From positions 62,001-126,000 of the forward strand of contig CATKHW010000388.1 of assembly GCA_949752795.1 (NCBI GenBank): a stretch of 64,000 nucleotides of DNA. Reading direction: 5' to 3'. Under the pieces are notes generated by a model. That model had not been told where the DNA came from and ran no database searches. It worked only from the letters and a program-made list of their open reading frames with translations. Source of the DNA: Hyperoodon ampullatus. Taxonomy: Eukaryota > Chordata > Mammalia > Artiodactyla > Ziphiidae. Made by a program: the position numbers and the translations under genes. Positions 48,655-61,212 of the stretch are shown in pieces; positions within the stretch are counted from its first letter, which is position 1; every line of letters starts with the position of its first letter.

Positions 48655-49041
48655 GAGGGATATTCCATCGTACGCAAGTAACACAATTTTTTGAACCATT
48701 TTTATATTTCCTGGGATACTTAAGGTGTATCCAAGTTGAGGTCCTTGTAAGCAGTGCAGCCCTAAATTTTGGGGTGGCTCTGTCTTATTGATTTTCAGTT
48801 CTCCCGAGGTATATTCCCTAGACTGAAAGTGCCCTTGGCTCTCTAGCTCTGTTCTTTACGTGTTTTAGGGAACACAGTGCACTCCTCCAGATTGGCAGTT
48901 GGCAATTTACATCCCGCCCATCAGCATAACAAGGCTCCCTGTTCTCCAGGGCCTGTCTTGCCTTTCTGGTTTTTACACATTTTGTGGATGTCCCTTTTGA
49001 CCAGTGGGAAGTGATACTTCTTTGTAGTGCAGATTTGCATT
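48163..49041 (-). mobile_element. L1 3'-end relic, copy 28
   Basis: Only the upper frame is open (48818-49114). Confidence 0.88.
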
Positions 49042-50392
49042 GCCCGCTTGCTTGCTTGGCCAAAAAGGGCGTATGCATTTTCTCCTGAATATATTCAGGA
49101 GAAAACGCATACACACTTTTTGGCCAAGTGCATCATTGTCGAAGTTGTGCCCCTCTTCCTGTGCTTTAAAGGCGATTCCAACGTACCTCTTGAAATCTGT
49201 TTCCTGCTATTCTGCCTCGCTTTCAAGTCTACCTCGGTGCCTTTCCTCAACAGATTTTTGGACGATAGTTGTCCTTTATTACTCGGCCAGTTTGTGAATT
49301 GCTGTGCCCCTGAGCTCCATTTTTCAACTCGTTTTTGGTGAGCTGGCCGCAAGTCCAAAATTTTGGTTCAGGACCTATACTGGTTCCCGGTGGGTGGCTG
49401 AGACTTTGGTTAATTTTTCTTCCTACCGGGAAATTACAGTGATATGTGCCCGTCCAAATGCCTAACAGCTACTCTCTCATTGGTTCTCCCTCTTCCCTTT
49501 CATCCTCTGCCAAATTGGCAACCTGTGCGAACCAGGAGGTTAAAGGGGCTGTCTCTCCAAGTTGGGAGGTTCATAGTAAAGCAGATGGAAAGTAAAACCT
49601 GAGCACCAGGAGAGGGACTATTCATTGAGTTTTAGAAACCTTTCGTATACACAGTGTGTCCGTTCTCTAGGTTTCCCATACATGTTATAACTGTAGTAAT
49701 ATTCCCTTCAACCTGGAGAGTTGGGACCCATGGAATGGGTGCCATGCATTATTGCTTTAAAGTGTCTGCATTTGCTCACCCAATCTCACCAATTCTCTCA
49801 GTCCCAAGTGTCCAGCCTTATGCCACATCCAGCTGTCGTTGTAGATAGGGTCATTCCAGGTTTCATCAGAGACCCTGAAGGAATTGTAAAGAATTTCCCA
49901 GTTTTTTTGTTCTGTTTTTGAAATTCCTTTTTATAGTGGGTTTGAGCTGATTCTCGCTGCCATGTTTATGTCAGTCTAGACACACTTGATTCCCTTACAG
50001 AGACATATCAATACATAGGTTTTAAGATTCTTACTAGTCAGATATATTCCTCTGCGGGAAATATGTGGTTTTGAGTCCCTTTCACTGAGGAAGGTGTAGG
50101 TCTTGTCTATTCCATAGTTGGTTTTTGGAACGGTACCTGTGCTTATATCAAACTCTGGTTTTATGCATCACCCCACCTCTCCTTCCCCCTAAGCAGGCAT
50201 AAGAGTGTTTTCTAAATGTGAGACACTGTTCTCTTTCCTAACTCAGTTCAAGTGTAGCCATGTTTACAGGATCTTCATAAGTGATATCTTATGATAAGTT
50301 TCTTTTTCTGTGTGACTTATTTCACTTAGAATCATCGTACCTGAATCCACCCATTTTGCTGCTACTGGTGTTATGAGATTGATTTCATGGCT
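48655..50392. repeat. Satellite monomer 29 (D)
   Basis: 1738 bp, class I. The palindrome is at 49055-49128 with gtatgcatttt on the left and catacacactt on the right. Confidence 0.95.
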
Positions 50393-50779
50393 GAGGGATA
50401 TTCCATCGTACGTAAGTACCACAATTTTTTGAACCATTTTTATATTTCCTGGTATACTTAAGGTGTACCCAATTTGAGGTCCTTGTAAGCAGTGCAGCCC
50501 TAAATTATGGGGTGTCTCTGTCTTATTGATTTTCAGTTTTCCCAAGGTATATTCCCTAGACTGGATGTGCCCTTGGCTCTGTAGCTCTGTTCTTTACTTG
50601 TTTTAAGGAACACAATGTACTCTTCCAGAGAGGCAGTTGTCAATTTACATGCCGCCCATCAGCATAACAAGGCTCCCTGTTCTCCAGGGCCTGTCTTGCC
50701 TTTCTGGTTTTTACACATTTTGTGGATGTCCCTTTTGACCGGTGGGAAGTGATACTTCTTTGTAGTGCAGATTTGCATT
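49902..50779 (-). mobile_element. L1 3'-end relic, copy 29
   Basis: The lower frame is 50264-50545, identical at protein level to that of copy 27. Confidence 0.88.
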
Positions 50780-52132
50780 GCCCGCTTGCTTGCTTGGCCA
50801 AAAAGGGCATATGCGTTTTCTCCTGAATATATTCAGGAGAAAACGCATACGCCCTTTTTGGCCAAATGCATCATTGTCGAAGTTGTGCCCCTCTTCCTGT
50901 GCTTTAAAGGTGATTCCAACGTACCTCTTGAAATCTGTTTCCTGCTATTCTGCCTTGCTTTCAAGTCCGCCTCGTTGCCTTCCCTCAACAGATTTTTGGA
51001 CGATACTTGTCCTTTATTACTTGGCCAGTTTGTGAATTGCTGTGCCCCTGAGCTCCATTTTTCAACTCGTTTTTTGTGAGCTGACCGCAAGTCCAAAAAT
51101 TTTGGTTCAGGACCTATGCTGGTTCCCGGTGGGTGGCTGAGAATTTGGTTAATTCTTCTTCCTGCCGGGAAATTACAGAGTTATGTGCCCGTCCAAATGC
51201 CTAACAGCTACTCTCTCAATGGTTCTCTCTCTTCCCTTTCATCCTCTGCCAAATGGGCAACCTGTGTGAACTGGGAGGTTAAAGGGGCTGTCTCTCCAAG
51301 TTGGGAGGTTGATAGTAAAGCAGATGGAAAGTCAAAACGGAGCACCAGGAGACGGACTATTCGTTGAGTTTTAGAAACCTTTCGTATTCACAGTGTGTCC
51401 GTTCTCTAGGTTTCCCGTACGTGTTATAACTGTAGTAATATTCCCTTCAACCTGGAGAGTTGGGACCCATGGAATGGGTGCCATGCATTATTGCTTTAAA
51501 GGGTCTGCCTTTGCTCACCCACTCTCACCAATCCTCTCAGTCCCAAGTTTACAGCCTTATTCCACATCCAGCTGTCGTTGTAGATAGGGTCATTCCAGGT
51601 TTCATCAGAGACCCTGAAGGAATTGTAAAGAATTTCCCAGTTTTTTTGTTTTGTTTTTGAAATTCCTTTTTATAGTGGGTTTGAGCTGATTCTCGCTGCC
51701 ATGTTTATGCCAGTCTAGACACACTTGATTCCCTTACAGAGACATATCAATACATAGGTTTTAAGATTCTTACTAGTCAGATATATTCCTCTGCGGGAAA
51801 TATGGGATTTTGAGTCCCTTTCACTGAGGAAGGTGTAGGTCTTGTCTATTCCATAGTTGGTGTTTGGAACGGTACCTGTGCTTATATCAAACTCTGGTTT
51901 TATGCATCACCCCATCTCTCCTTCCCCCTTAAGCTGTCATAAGTGTGTTTTCTAAATGTGAGACACTGTTCTCTTTCCTAACTCAGTTCAAGTGTAGCCA
52001 TGTTTATAGGGCCTTCATAAGTGATATCTTATGATAAGTTTCTTTTTCTGTGTGACTTATTTCACTTAGAATCATCGTACCTGAATCCACCCATTTTGCT
52101 GCTACTGGTCTTATGACATTGATTTCATGGCT
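50393..52132. repeat. Satellite monomer 30 (C)
   Basis: 1740 bp. I saw no difference from monomer 28 in any stretch compared. The palindrome is at 50793-50866. Confidence 0.95.
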
Positions 52133-52519
52133 GAGGGATATTCCATCGTACGCAAGTAACACAATTTTTTGAACCATTTTTATATTTCCTGGGATACTTA
52201 AGGTGTATCCAAGTTGAGGTCCTTGTAAGCAGTGCAGCCCTAAATTTTGGGGTGGCTCTGTCTTATTGATTTTCAGTTCTCCCGAGGTATATTCCCTAGA
52301 CTGAAAGTGCCCTTGGCTCTCTAGCTCTGTTCTTTACGTGTTTTAGGGAACACAGTGCACTCCTCCAGATTGGCAGTTGGCAATTTACATCCCGCCCATC
52401 AGCATAACAAGGCTCCCTGTTCTCCAGGGCCTGTCTTGCCTTTCTGGTTTTTACACATTTTGTGGATGTCCCTTTTGACCAGTGGGAAGTGATACTTCTT
52501 TGTAGTGCAGATTTGCATT
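51641..52519 (-). mobile_element. L1 3'-end relic, copy 30
   Basis: The upper frame is 52296-52592, identical to that of copy 28. Confidence 0.88.
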
Positions 52520-53870
52520 GCCCGCTTGCTTGCTTGGCCAAAAAGGGCGTATGCATTTTCTCCTGAATATATTCAGGAGAAAACGCATACACACTTTTTG
52601 GCCAAGTGCATCATTGTCGAAGTTGTGCCCCTCTTCCTGTGCTTTAAAGGCGATTCCAACGTACCTCTTGAAATCTGTTTCCTGCTATTCTGCCTCGCTT
52701 TCAAGTCTACCTCGGTGCCTTTCCTCAACAGATTTTTGGACGATAGTTGTCCTTTATTACTCGGCCAGTTTGTGAATTGCTGTGCCCCTGAGCTCCATTT
52801 TTCAACTCGTTTTTGGTGAGCTGGCCGCAAGTCCAAAATTTTGGTTCAGGACCTATACTGGTTCCCGGTGGGTGGCTGAGACTTTGGTTAATTTTTCTTC
52901 CTACCGGGAAATTACAGTGATATGTGCCCGTCCAAATGCCTAACAGCTACTCTCTCATTGGTTCTCCCTCTTCCCTTTCATCCTCTGCCAAATTGGCAAC
53001 CTGTGCGAACCAGGAGGTTAAAGGGGCTGTCTCTCCAAGTTGGGAGGTTCATAGTAAAGCAGATGGAAAGTAAAACCTGAGCACCAGGAGAGGGACTATT
53101 CATTGAGTTTTAGAAACCTTTCGTATACACAGTGTGTCCGTTCTCTAGGTTTCCCATACATGTTATAACTGTAGTAATATTCCCTTCAACCTGGAGAGTT
53201 GGGACCCATGGAATGGGTGCCATGCATTATTGCTTTAAAGTGTCTGCATTTGCTCACCCAATCTCACCAATTCTCTCAGTCCCAAGTGTCCAGCCTTATG
53301 CCACATCCAGCTGTCGTTGTAGATAGGGTCATTCCAGGTTTCATCAGAGACCCTGAAGGAATTGTAAAGAATTTCCCAGTTTTTTTGTTCTGTTTTTGAA
53401 ATTCCTTTTTATAGTGGGTTTGAGCTGATTCTCGCTGCCATGTTTATGTCAGTCTAGACACACTTGATTCCCTTACAGAGACATATCAATACATAGGTTT
53501 TAAGATTCTTACTAGTCAGATATATTCCTCTGCGGGAAATATGTGGTTTTGAGTCCCTTTCACTGAGGAAGGTGTAGGTCTTGTCTATTCCATAGTTGGT
53601 TTTTGGAACGGTACCTGTGCTTATATCAAACTCTGGTTTTATGCATCACCCCACCTCTCCTTCCCCCTAAGCAGGCATAAGAGTGTTTTCTAAATGTGAG
53701 ACACTGTTCTCTTTCCTAACTCAGTTCAAGTGTAGCCATGTTTACAGGATCTTCATAAGTGATATCTTATGATAAGTTTCTGTTTCTGTGTGACTTATTT
53801 CACTTAGAATCATCGTACCTGAATCCACCCATTTTGCTGCTACTGGTCTTATGACATTGATGTCATGGCT
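52133..53870. repeat. Satellite monomer 31 (D)
   Basis: 1738 bp. It matches monomer 29 up to about 53781, where tctgtttctg replaces tctttttctg. The palindrome is at 52533-52606. Confidence 0.95.
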
Positions 53871-54257
53871 GAGGGATATTCCATCGTACTTAAGTAACAC
53901 AATTTTTTGAACCATTTTTATATTTCCCGGTGTACTTAAGGTGTACCCAAATTGAGGTCCTTGTATGCAGTGCAGCCCTAAATTTTGGGGTGGCTCTGTC
54001 TTATTGATATTCCGTTTTCCCAAGGTGTATTCCCTAGACTGGAAGTGCCCTTGGCTCTGTAGCTCTGTTGTTTACTTGTTTTAGGGAACACAATGCACTC
54101 CTCCAGAGAGGCAGTTGGCAATTTACATCCCGCCCATCAGCATAACAAGGCTCCCTGTTCTCCAGGGCCTGTCTTGCCTTTCTGGTTTTTACACATTTTG
54201 TGGATGTCCCTTTTGACCGGTGGGAAGTGATACATCTTTGTAGTGCAGATTTGCATT
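53380..54257 (-). mobile_element. L1 3'-end relic, copy 31
   Basis: Both frames are open: lower 53742-54023 and upper 54034-54330. Confidence 0.88.
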
Positions 54258-55609
54258 GCCCGCTTGCTTGCTTGGCCAAAAAGGGCGTATGCGTTTTCTC
54301 CTGAATATATTCAGGAGAAAACGCATACACCCTTTTTGGCCAAGTGCATCATTGTCGAAGTTGTGCCCCTCTTCCTGTGCTTTAAAGGCGATTCCAACGT
54401 ACCTCTTGAAATCTGTTTCCTGCTATTCTGCCTCGCTTTCAAGTCCGCCTCGTTGCCTTCCCTCAACAGATTTTTGGACGATAGTTGTCCTTTATTACTC
54501 GGCCAGTTTGTGAATTGCTGTGCCCCTGACCTCCATTTTTCAACTCGTTATTTGTGAGCTGACAGCAAGTCCAAAATTTTGGTTCAGGACCTATGCTGGT
54601 TCCCGGTGGGGGGCTGAGACTTTGGTTAATTCTTCTTCCTGCCGGGAAGTTAGAGTGATATGTGCCCGTCCAAATGCCTAACAGCTACTCTCTCATTGGT
54701 TCTCCCTCTTCCCTTTCATCCTCTGCCAAATTGGAAACCTGTGCGAACCAGGAGGTGAAAGGGGCTGTCTCTCCAAGTTGGGAGATTGATAGTAAAGCAG
54801 ATGGAAAGTCAAAACGGAGCACCAGGAGACGGACTATTCGTTGAGTTTTAGAAACCTTTCGTATTCACAGTGTGTCCGTTCTTTAGGTTTCCCGTACATG
54901 TTATAACTGTAGTAATATTCCCTTCAACCTGGAGAGTTGGGACCCATGGAATGGGTGCCAGGCATTTGGGCTTTAAAGGGTCTGCATTTGCTCACCCAAT
55001 CTCACCAATCGTCTCAGTCCCAAGTGTACCTCCTTATGCCACATCCAGCTGTCATTGTAGATAGGGTCATTCCAGGTTTCATCAGAGATGCTGAAGGAAT
55101 TGTAAAGAATTTCCCAGTTTTTTTGTTTTGTTTTTGAAATTCCATTTTAGAGTGGGTTTGAGCTGATTCTCGCTGCCATGTTTATGCCAGTCTAGACACA
55201 CTTGATTCCCTTACGGAGACATATCACTACATAGGTTTTAAGATTTTTACTTGTCAGATATATTCCTCTGCGGGAAATATGGGGTTTTGAGTCCCTTTCA
55301 CTGAGGAAGGTGTAGGTCTTGTCTATTCCATAGTTGGTTTTTGGAACGGTACCTCTGCTTATATCAAACTCTGGTTTTATGCATCACCCCACCTCTCCTT
55401 CCCCCTTAAGCAGGCATAAGAGTGTTTGCTAAATGTGAGACACTGTTCTCTTTCCTAACTCACTTCAAGTGTAGCCATGTTTACAGGATCTTCATAAGTG
55501 ATATCTTATGATAAGTTTCTTTTTCTGTGTGACTTATTTCACTTAGAATCATCGTACCTGAATCCACCCATTTTGCTGCTACTGGTCTTATGACATTGAT
55601 TTCATGGCT
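53871..55609. repeat. Satellite monomer 32 (E-like)
   Basis: 1739 bp, class II-like (catttgggcttta). The palindrome is at 54271-54344 (right arm catacaccc). Confidence 0.95.
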
Positions 55610-55996
55610 GAGGGATATTCCATCATACGTAAGTACCACAATTTTTTGAACCATTTTTATATTTCCTGGGATATTTAAGGTGTACCCAAGTTGAGGTCCT
55701 TGTAAGCAGTGCAGCCCTAAATTTTGGGGTGGCTCTGTCTTATTGATTTTCAGTTTTCCCAAGGTATATTCCCTAGACTGGAAGTGCCCTTGGCTCTGTA
55801 GCTCTGTTCTTTACTTGTTTTAGGGAACACAATGCACTCCTCCAGAGAGGCAGTTGGCAATTTACATCCCGCCCATCAGCATAACAAGGCTCCCTGTTCT
55901 CCAGGGCCTGTCTTGCTTTTCTGGTTTTTACACATTTTGTGGATGTCCCTTTTAACCGGTGGGAAGTGATACTTCTTTTTAGTGAAGATTTGCATT
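55118..55996 (-). mobile_element. L1 3'-end relic, copy 32 (closest to consensus)
   Basis: The lower frame is 55481-55762 and the upper 55773-56018. The only breaks are the usual TAG and one-base shift between them. Confidence 0.9.
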
Positions 55997-56018
55997 GCCC
56001 GTTTGCTTGCTTGGCCAA
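55481..56018 (-). pseudogene. LINE-1 ORF2 C-terminal fragment, typical two-frame form
   Basis: Representative of most units. The upper frame (55773-56018) holds LPLWRSALCSLKQVKNRATE and stops at a TAG after ALPV. The lower frame (55481-55762), one base out of phase, holds the C-terminal block ILSEISHTEKETYHKISL. Together they match the order of the last ~175 residues of L1 ORF2p. The first codon of the lower frame is a TTG inside former coding sequence, not a true start. Confidence 0.85.
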
Positions 56019-57348
56019 AAAGGGCGTATGCGTTTTCTCCTGAATATATTCAGGAGAAAACGCATACGCCCTTTTTGGCCAAGTGCATCATTGTCGAAGT
56101 TGTTCCCCTCTTCCTGTGCTGTAAAGGCGATTCCAACGTACCTCTTGAAATCTGTTTCCTGCTATTCTGCCTCGCTTTAAAGTCCGCCTCGTTGCCTTCC
56201 CTCAACAGATTTTTGGACGATAGTTGTCCTTTATTACTTGGCCAGTTTGTGAATTGCTGTGCCCCTGAGCCCCATTTTTCAACTCGTTTTTGGTGAGCTG
56301 ACCGCAAGTCTAAAATTTTGGTTCAGGACCTATACTGGTTCCCGGTGGGAGGCTGAGACGTTGGTTAATTCTTCTTCCTGCTGGGAAATTACAGTGATAT
56401 GTGCCCGTCCAAATGCCTAACAGCTGCTCTCTCATTGGTTCTCCCTCTTCGCTTTCATCCTCTGCCAAATTGGCAACCTGTGAGAACCAGGAGGTTAAAG
56501 GGGCTGTCTGTCCATGTTAGGAGGTTGATAGTAAAGCAGATGGAATGTCAAACCGGAGCACCAGGAGAGGGGCTATTCGTTGAGTTTTAGAAACCTTTCG
56601 TATTCACAGTGTGTCCGTTCTCTAGGTTTCCCGTACATGTTATAGCTGTAGTAATATTCCCTTCAAACTGGAGAGTTGGGACACATGGAATGGGTGCCAG
56701 GCATTTGTGCTTTAAAGGGTCTGCATATGCTCACCCAATCTCACCAATCCTCTCAGTCCCAAGTGTCCAGCCTTATGCCACATCCAGCTGTCATTGTAGA
56801 TAGGGTCATTCCAGGTTTCATCAGAGACCCTGAAGGAATTGTAAAGAATTTCCCAGTTTTTTTGTTTTGTGTTTGAAATTCATTTTTATAGTGGGTTTGA
56901 GCTGATTCTCGCTGCCATGTTTATGCCAGTCTAGACACACTTGATTCCCTTACGGAGACATATCAATACATAGGTTTTAAGATTCTTACTAGTCAGATAT
57001 ATTCCTCTGCGGGAAATATGGGGTTTTGAGTCCCTTTCACTGAGGAAGGTGTAGGTCTTGGCTATTCCATAGTTGGTTTTTGGAACGGTACCTGTGCTTA
57101 TATCAAACTCTGCTTTTATGCATCACCCCACCTCTCCTTCCCCCTTAAGCAGGCATAAGAGTGTTTTCTAAACGTGAGACACTCTTCTCTTTCCTGACTC
57201 AGTTCAAGTGTAGCCATGTTTCCAGGATCTTCATAAGTGATATCTTATGATAAGTTTCTTTTTCTCTGTGACTTATTTCACTTAGAATCATCGTACTTGA
57301 ATCCACCCATTTTGCTGCCACAGGTCTTATGACATTGATTTCATGGCT
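55610..57348. repeat. Satellite monomer 33
   Basis: 1739 bp, class II. The palindrome at 56010-56083 is perfect. Confidence 0.95.
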
Positions 57349-57734
57349 GAGGGATATCCCATCGTACGTAAGTACCACAATTTTTTGAACCATTTTTATA
57401 TTTCCTGGGATATTTAAGGTGTACCCAAATTGAGGTCCTTGTAAGCAGTGCTGCCCTAATTTTGGGGTGGCTCTGTCTTATTGATTTTCAGTTTTCCCAA
57501 GGTATATTCCCTAGACTGGTAGTGCCCTTGGCTCTGTAGCTCTGTTCTTTACTTGTTTTAGGGAACACAATGCACTCCTCCAGAGAGGCAGTTGGCAATT
57601 TACATCCCGCCCATCAGCATAACAAGGCTCCCTGTTCTCCAGGGTCTGTCTTGCCTTTCTGGTTTTTACACATTTTGTGGATGTCCCTTTTGACCGGTGG
57701 GAAGTGATACTTCTTTGTAGTGCAGATTTGCATT
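56857..57734 (-). mobile_element. L1 3'-end relic, copy 33
   Basis: The lower frame is shortened to 57199-57393. The upper frame is 57511-57756. Confidence 0.88.
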
Positions 57735-59086
57735 GCCCGCTTGCTTGCTTGACCAAAGAGGGCGTATGCGTTTTCTCCTGAATATATTCAGGAGAAAACG
57801 CATACGCCCTTTTTGGCCAAGTGCATCATTGTTGACGTTGTGCCCTTCTTCCTGTGCTTTAAAGGCGATTCCAATGTACCTCTTGGAATCTGTTTCCTGC
57901 TATTCTGCCTCGCTTTCAAGGCCGCCTCGTTGCCTTCCCTCAACAGATTTTTGGACGATAGTTGTCCTTTATTACTCGGCCAGTTTGTGAATTGCTGTGC
58001 CCCTGAGCTCCATTTTTCAACTCGTTTTTGGTGAGCTGACCGCAAGTCCAAAATTTTGGTTCAGGACCTATACTGGTTCCCGGTGGGTGGCTGAGAATTT
58101 GGTTAATTCTTCTTCCTGCCGGGAAATTACAGTGATATGTGCCCGTCCAAATGCCTAACAGCTACTCTCTCATTGGTTCTCCCTCTTCCCTTTCATCCTC
58201 TGCCAAATTGGCAACCTGTGCGAACCACGAGGTTAATGGGGCTGTCTCTCCAAGTTGGGAGGTTGATAGTAAAGCAGATGGAAAGTCAAACCGGAGCACC
58301 AGGAGAGGGACTATTCGTTGAGTTTTAGAAACCTTTCGTATTCGCAGTGTGTCCCTTCTCTAGGTTTCCCGTACATGTTATAGCTGTAGTAATATTCCCT
58401 TCAACCTGGAGAGTTGGGACCCATGGAATGGGTGCCAGGCATTTGTGCTTTAAAGGGTCTGCATTTGCTCACCCAATCTCACCAATCGTCTCAGTCCCAA
58501 GTGTCCCTCATTATGCCACATCCAGCTGTCGCTGTAGATACGGTCATTCCAGATTTCCTCAGAGACCCTGAAGGAATTGTAAAGAATTTCCCATTTTTTT
58601 TGTTTTGTTTTTGAAATTCCTTTTTATAGTGGGTTTGTGCTGATTCTCGCTGCCATGTTTATGCCAGTCTAGACACACTTGATTCCCTTACGGAGACATA
58701 TCAATACATAGGTTTTAAGATTCTTATTAGTCAGATATATTCCTCTGTGGGAAATATGGTGTTTTGAGTCCCTTTCACTGAGAAAGGTGTATGTCTTGTC
58801 TATTCCATAGTTGGTTTTTGGAACGGTACGTGTGCTTATATCAAACTCAGGTTTTATGCATCACCCCACCTCTCCTTCCCCCTTAAGCAGGCATAAGAGT
58901 GTTTTCTAAATGTGAGACTCTCTTCTCTTTCCTAACTCAGTTCAAGTGTAGCCATGTTTACAGGATCTTCATAAGTGATATCTTAAGATAACTTTCTTTT
59001 TCTATGAGACTTATTTCACTTAGAATCATCGTACCTGAATCCACCCATTTTGCTGCTACTGGTCTTATGACATTGATTTCATGGCT
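57349..59086. repeat. Satellite monomer 34
   Basis: 1738 bp, class II. The palindrome is at 57748-57821 with cttgaccaaagaggg on the left. Its second half recurs in monomer 37. Confidence 0.95.
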
Positions 59087-59473
59087 GAGGGATATTCCAT
59101 CGTACGTAAGTACCACAATTTTTTGAACCATTTTTATATTTCCTGGGATACTTAATGTGTATCCAAGTTGAGGTCCTTGTAAGCAGTGCAGCCCTAAATT
59201 TTGGGGTCGCTCTGTCTTATTGATTTTCAGTTTTCCCAAGGTATATTCCCTAGACTGGAAGTGCCCTTGGCTCTGTAGCTCTGTTCTTTACTTGTTTTAG
59301 GGAGCACAATGCACTCCTCCAGAGAGGCAGTTGGCAATTTACATCCCGCCCATCAGCATAACAAGGCTCCCTGTTCTCCAGGGCCTGTCTTGCCTTTCTG
59401 GTTTTTACACATTTTGTGGATGTCCCTTTTGACCGGTGGGAAGTGATACTTCTTTGTAGTGCAGATTTGCATT
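58595..59473 (-). mobile_element. L1 3'-end relic, copy 34
   Basis: The lower frame is 58958-59239, with a diverged C-terminus (SLIEKESYLKIS). The upper frame is 59250-59546. Confidence 0.88.
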
Positions 59474-60825
59474 GCCCGCTTGCTTGCTTGGCCAAAATGG
59501 GCGTATGCGTTTTCTCCTGAATATATTCAGGAGAAAACGCATACACACTTTTTGGCCAAGTGCATCATTGTCGAAGTTGTGCCCCTCTTCCTGTGCTTTA
59601 AAGGCGATTCCAACGTACCTCTTGAAATCTGTTTCCTGCTATTCTGCCTCGCTTTCAAGTCCGCCTCGTTGCCTTCCCTCAACAGATTTTTGGACGATAG
59701 TTGTCCTTTATTACTCGGCCAGTTTGTGAATTGCTGTGCCCCCGAGCTCCATTTTTCAACTCGTTTTGGTTGAGCTGACCGCAAGTCCAAAATTTTGGTT
59801 CAGGACATATACTGGTTCCCGGTGGGTGGCTGAGACTTTGGTTAATTCTTCTTCCTGCCGGGAAATTACAGTGATATGTGCCCGTCCAAATGCCTAACAG
59901 CTACTCTCTCATTGGTTCTCCCTCTTCCCTTTCATCCTCTGCCAAATTGGCAACCTGTGTGAACTAGGAGGTTAAAGGGGCTGTCTCTCCATGTGGGGAG
60001 GTTGATAGTAAAGCAGATGGAAAGTCAAACCAGAGCACCAGGAGAGGGACTATTCGTTGAGTTTTAGAAACCTTTCGTATTCACAGTGTGTCCGTTCTCT
60101 AGGTTTCCCGTACATGTTATAACTGTAGTAATATTCCCTTCAACCTGGAGAGTTGGGACTCATGGAATGGGTGCCAAGCATTTGTGCTTTAAAGGGTCTG
60201 CATTTGCTCACCCAATCTCACCAATCCTCTCAGTCCCAAGTGTCCAGCCTTACGCCACATCCAGCTGGCGTTGTAGATAGGGTCATTCCAGGTTTCATCA
60301 GAGACCCTGAAGGAATTGTAAAGAATTTCCCAGTTTTTTTGTTTTGTTTTTGAAATTCCTTTTTATAGTGGGTTTGAGCTGATTCTCGCTGCCATGTTTA
60401 TGCCAGTCTAGACACACTTGTTTCCCTTTCAGAGACATATCAATACATAGGTTTTAATATTCTTAATAGTCAGATATATTCCTCTGCGGGAAATATGGTG
60501 TTTTGAGTCCCTTTCACTGAGGAAGGTGTAGGTCTTGTCTATTCCATAGTTGGTTTTTGGAACGGTACCTGTGCTTATATCAAACTCTTGTTTTATGCAT
60601 CACCCCACCTCTCCTTCCCCCTTAAGCAGGCATAAGAGTGTTTTCTAAATGTGAGACACTGTTCTCTTTCCTAACTCAGTTCAAGTGTAGCCATGTTTAT
60701 AGGATCTTCATAAGTGATATCTTATGATAAGTTTCTTTTTCTGTGTGACTTATTTCACTTAGAATCATCGTACCTGAATCCACCCATTTTGCTGCTACTG
60801 GTCTTATGCCATTGATTGCATGGCT
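59087..60825. repeat. Satellite monomer 35
   Basis: 1739 bp, class II-like (ccaagcatttgtgct). The palindrome is at 59487-59560 (aaaatggg on the left, catacacactt on the right). Confidence 0.95.
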
Positions 60826-61212
60826 GAGGGATATTCCATCGTACGTAAGTACCACAATTTTTTGAACCATTTTTATATTTCCTGGGATATTTAAGGTGTA
60901 CCCAAGATGGGGTCCTTGTAAGCAGTGCAGCCCTAAATTTTGGGGTGGCTCTGTCTTATTGATTTTCAGTATTCCCAAGGTATATTACCTAGACTGGAAG
61001 TGCCCTTGGCTCTGTAGCTCTGTTCTTTAGTTGTATTAGGGAACACAATGTACACCTCCAGAGAGGCAGTTGGCAATTTACATCCCGCCCATCAACATAA
61101 CAAGGCTCCCTGTTCTCCAGGGCCTGTCTTGCCTTTCTGGTTTTTACACATTTTGTGGATGTCCGTTTTGACCGGTGGGAAGTGATACTTCTTTGTAGTG
61201 CAGATTTGCATT
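60334..61212 (-). mobile_element. L1 3'-end relic, copy 35
   Basis: The lower frame is 60697-60978. The upper ORF2 phase is broken (tttagttgtattag). Confidence 0.88.

Larger units (their letters stand above)
46770..53781. repeat. Higher-order repeat, 3478-bp C-D dimer, two matching copies
   Basis: 46770-50247 and 50248-53725 matched in every stretch I compared, and the match continues about 56 bp further. The left edge is set by cagatcaag (46769) against cagttcaag (50247), and the right edge by tctttttctg (50304) against tctgtttctg (53782). Either a very recent tandem duplication or an assembly duplication could explain this. Confidence 0.9.
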
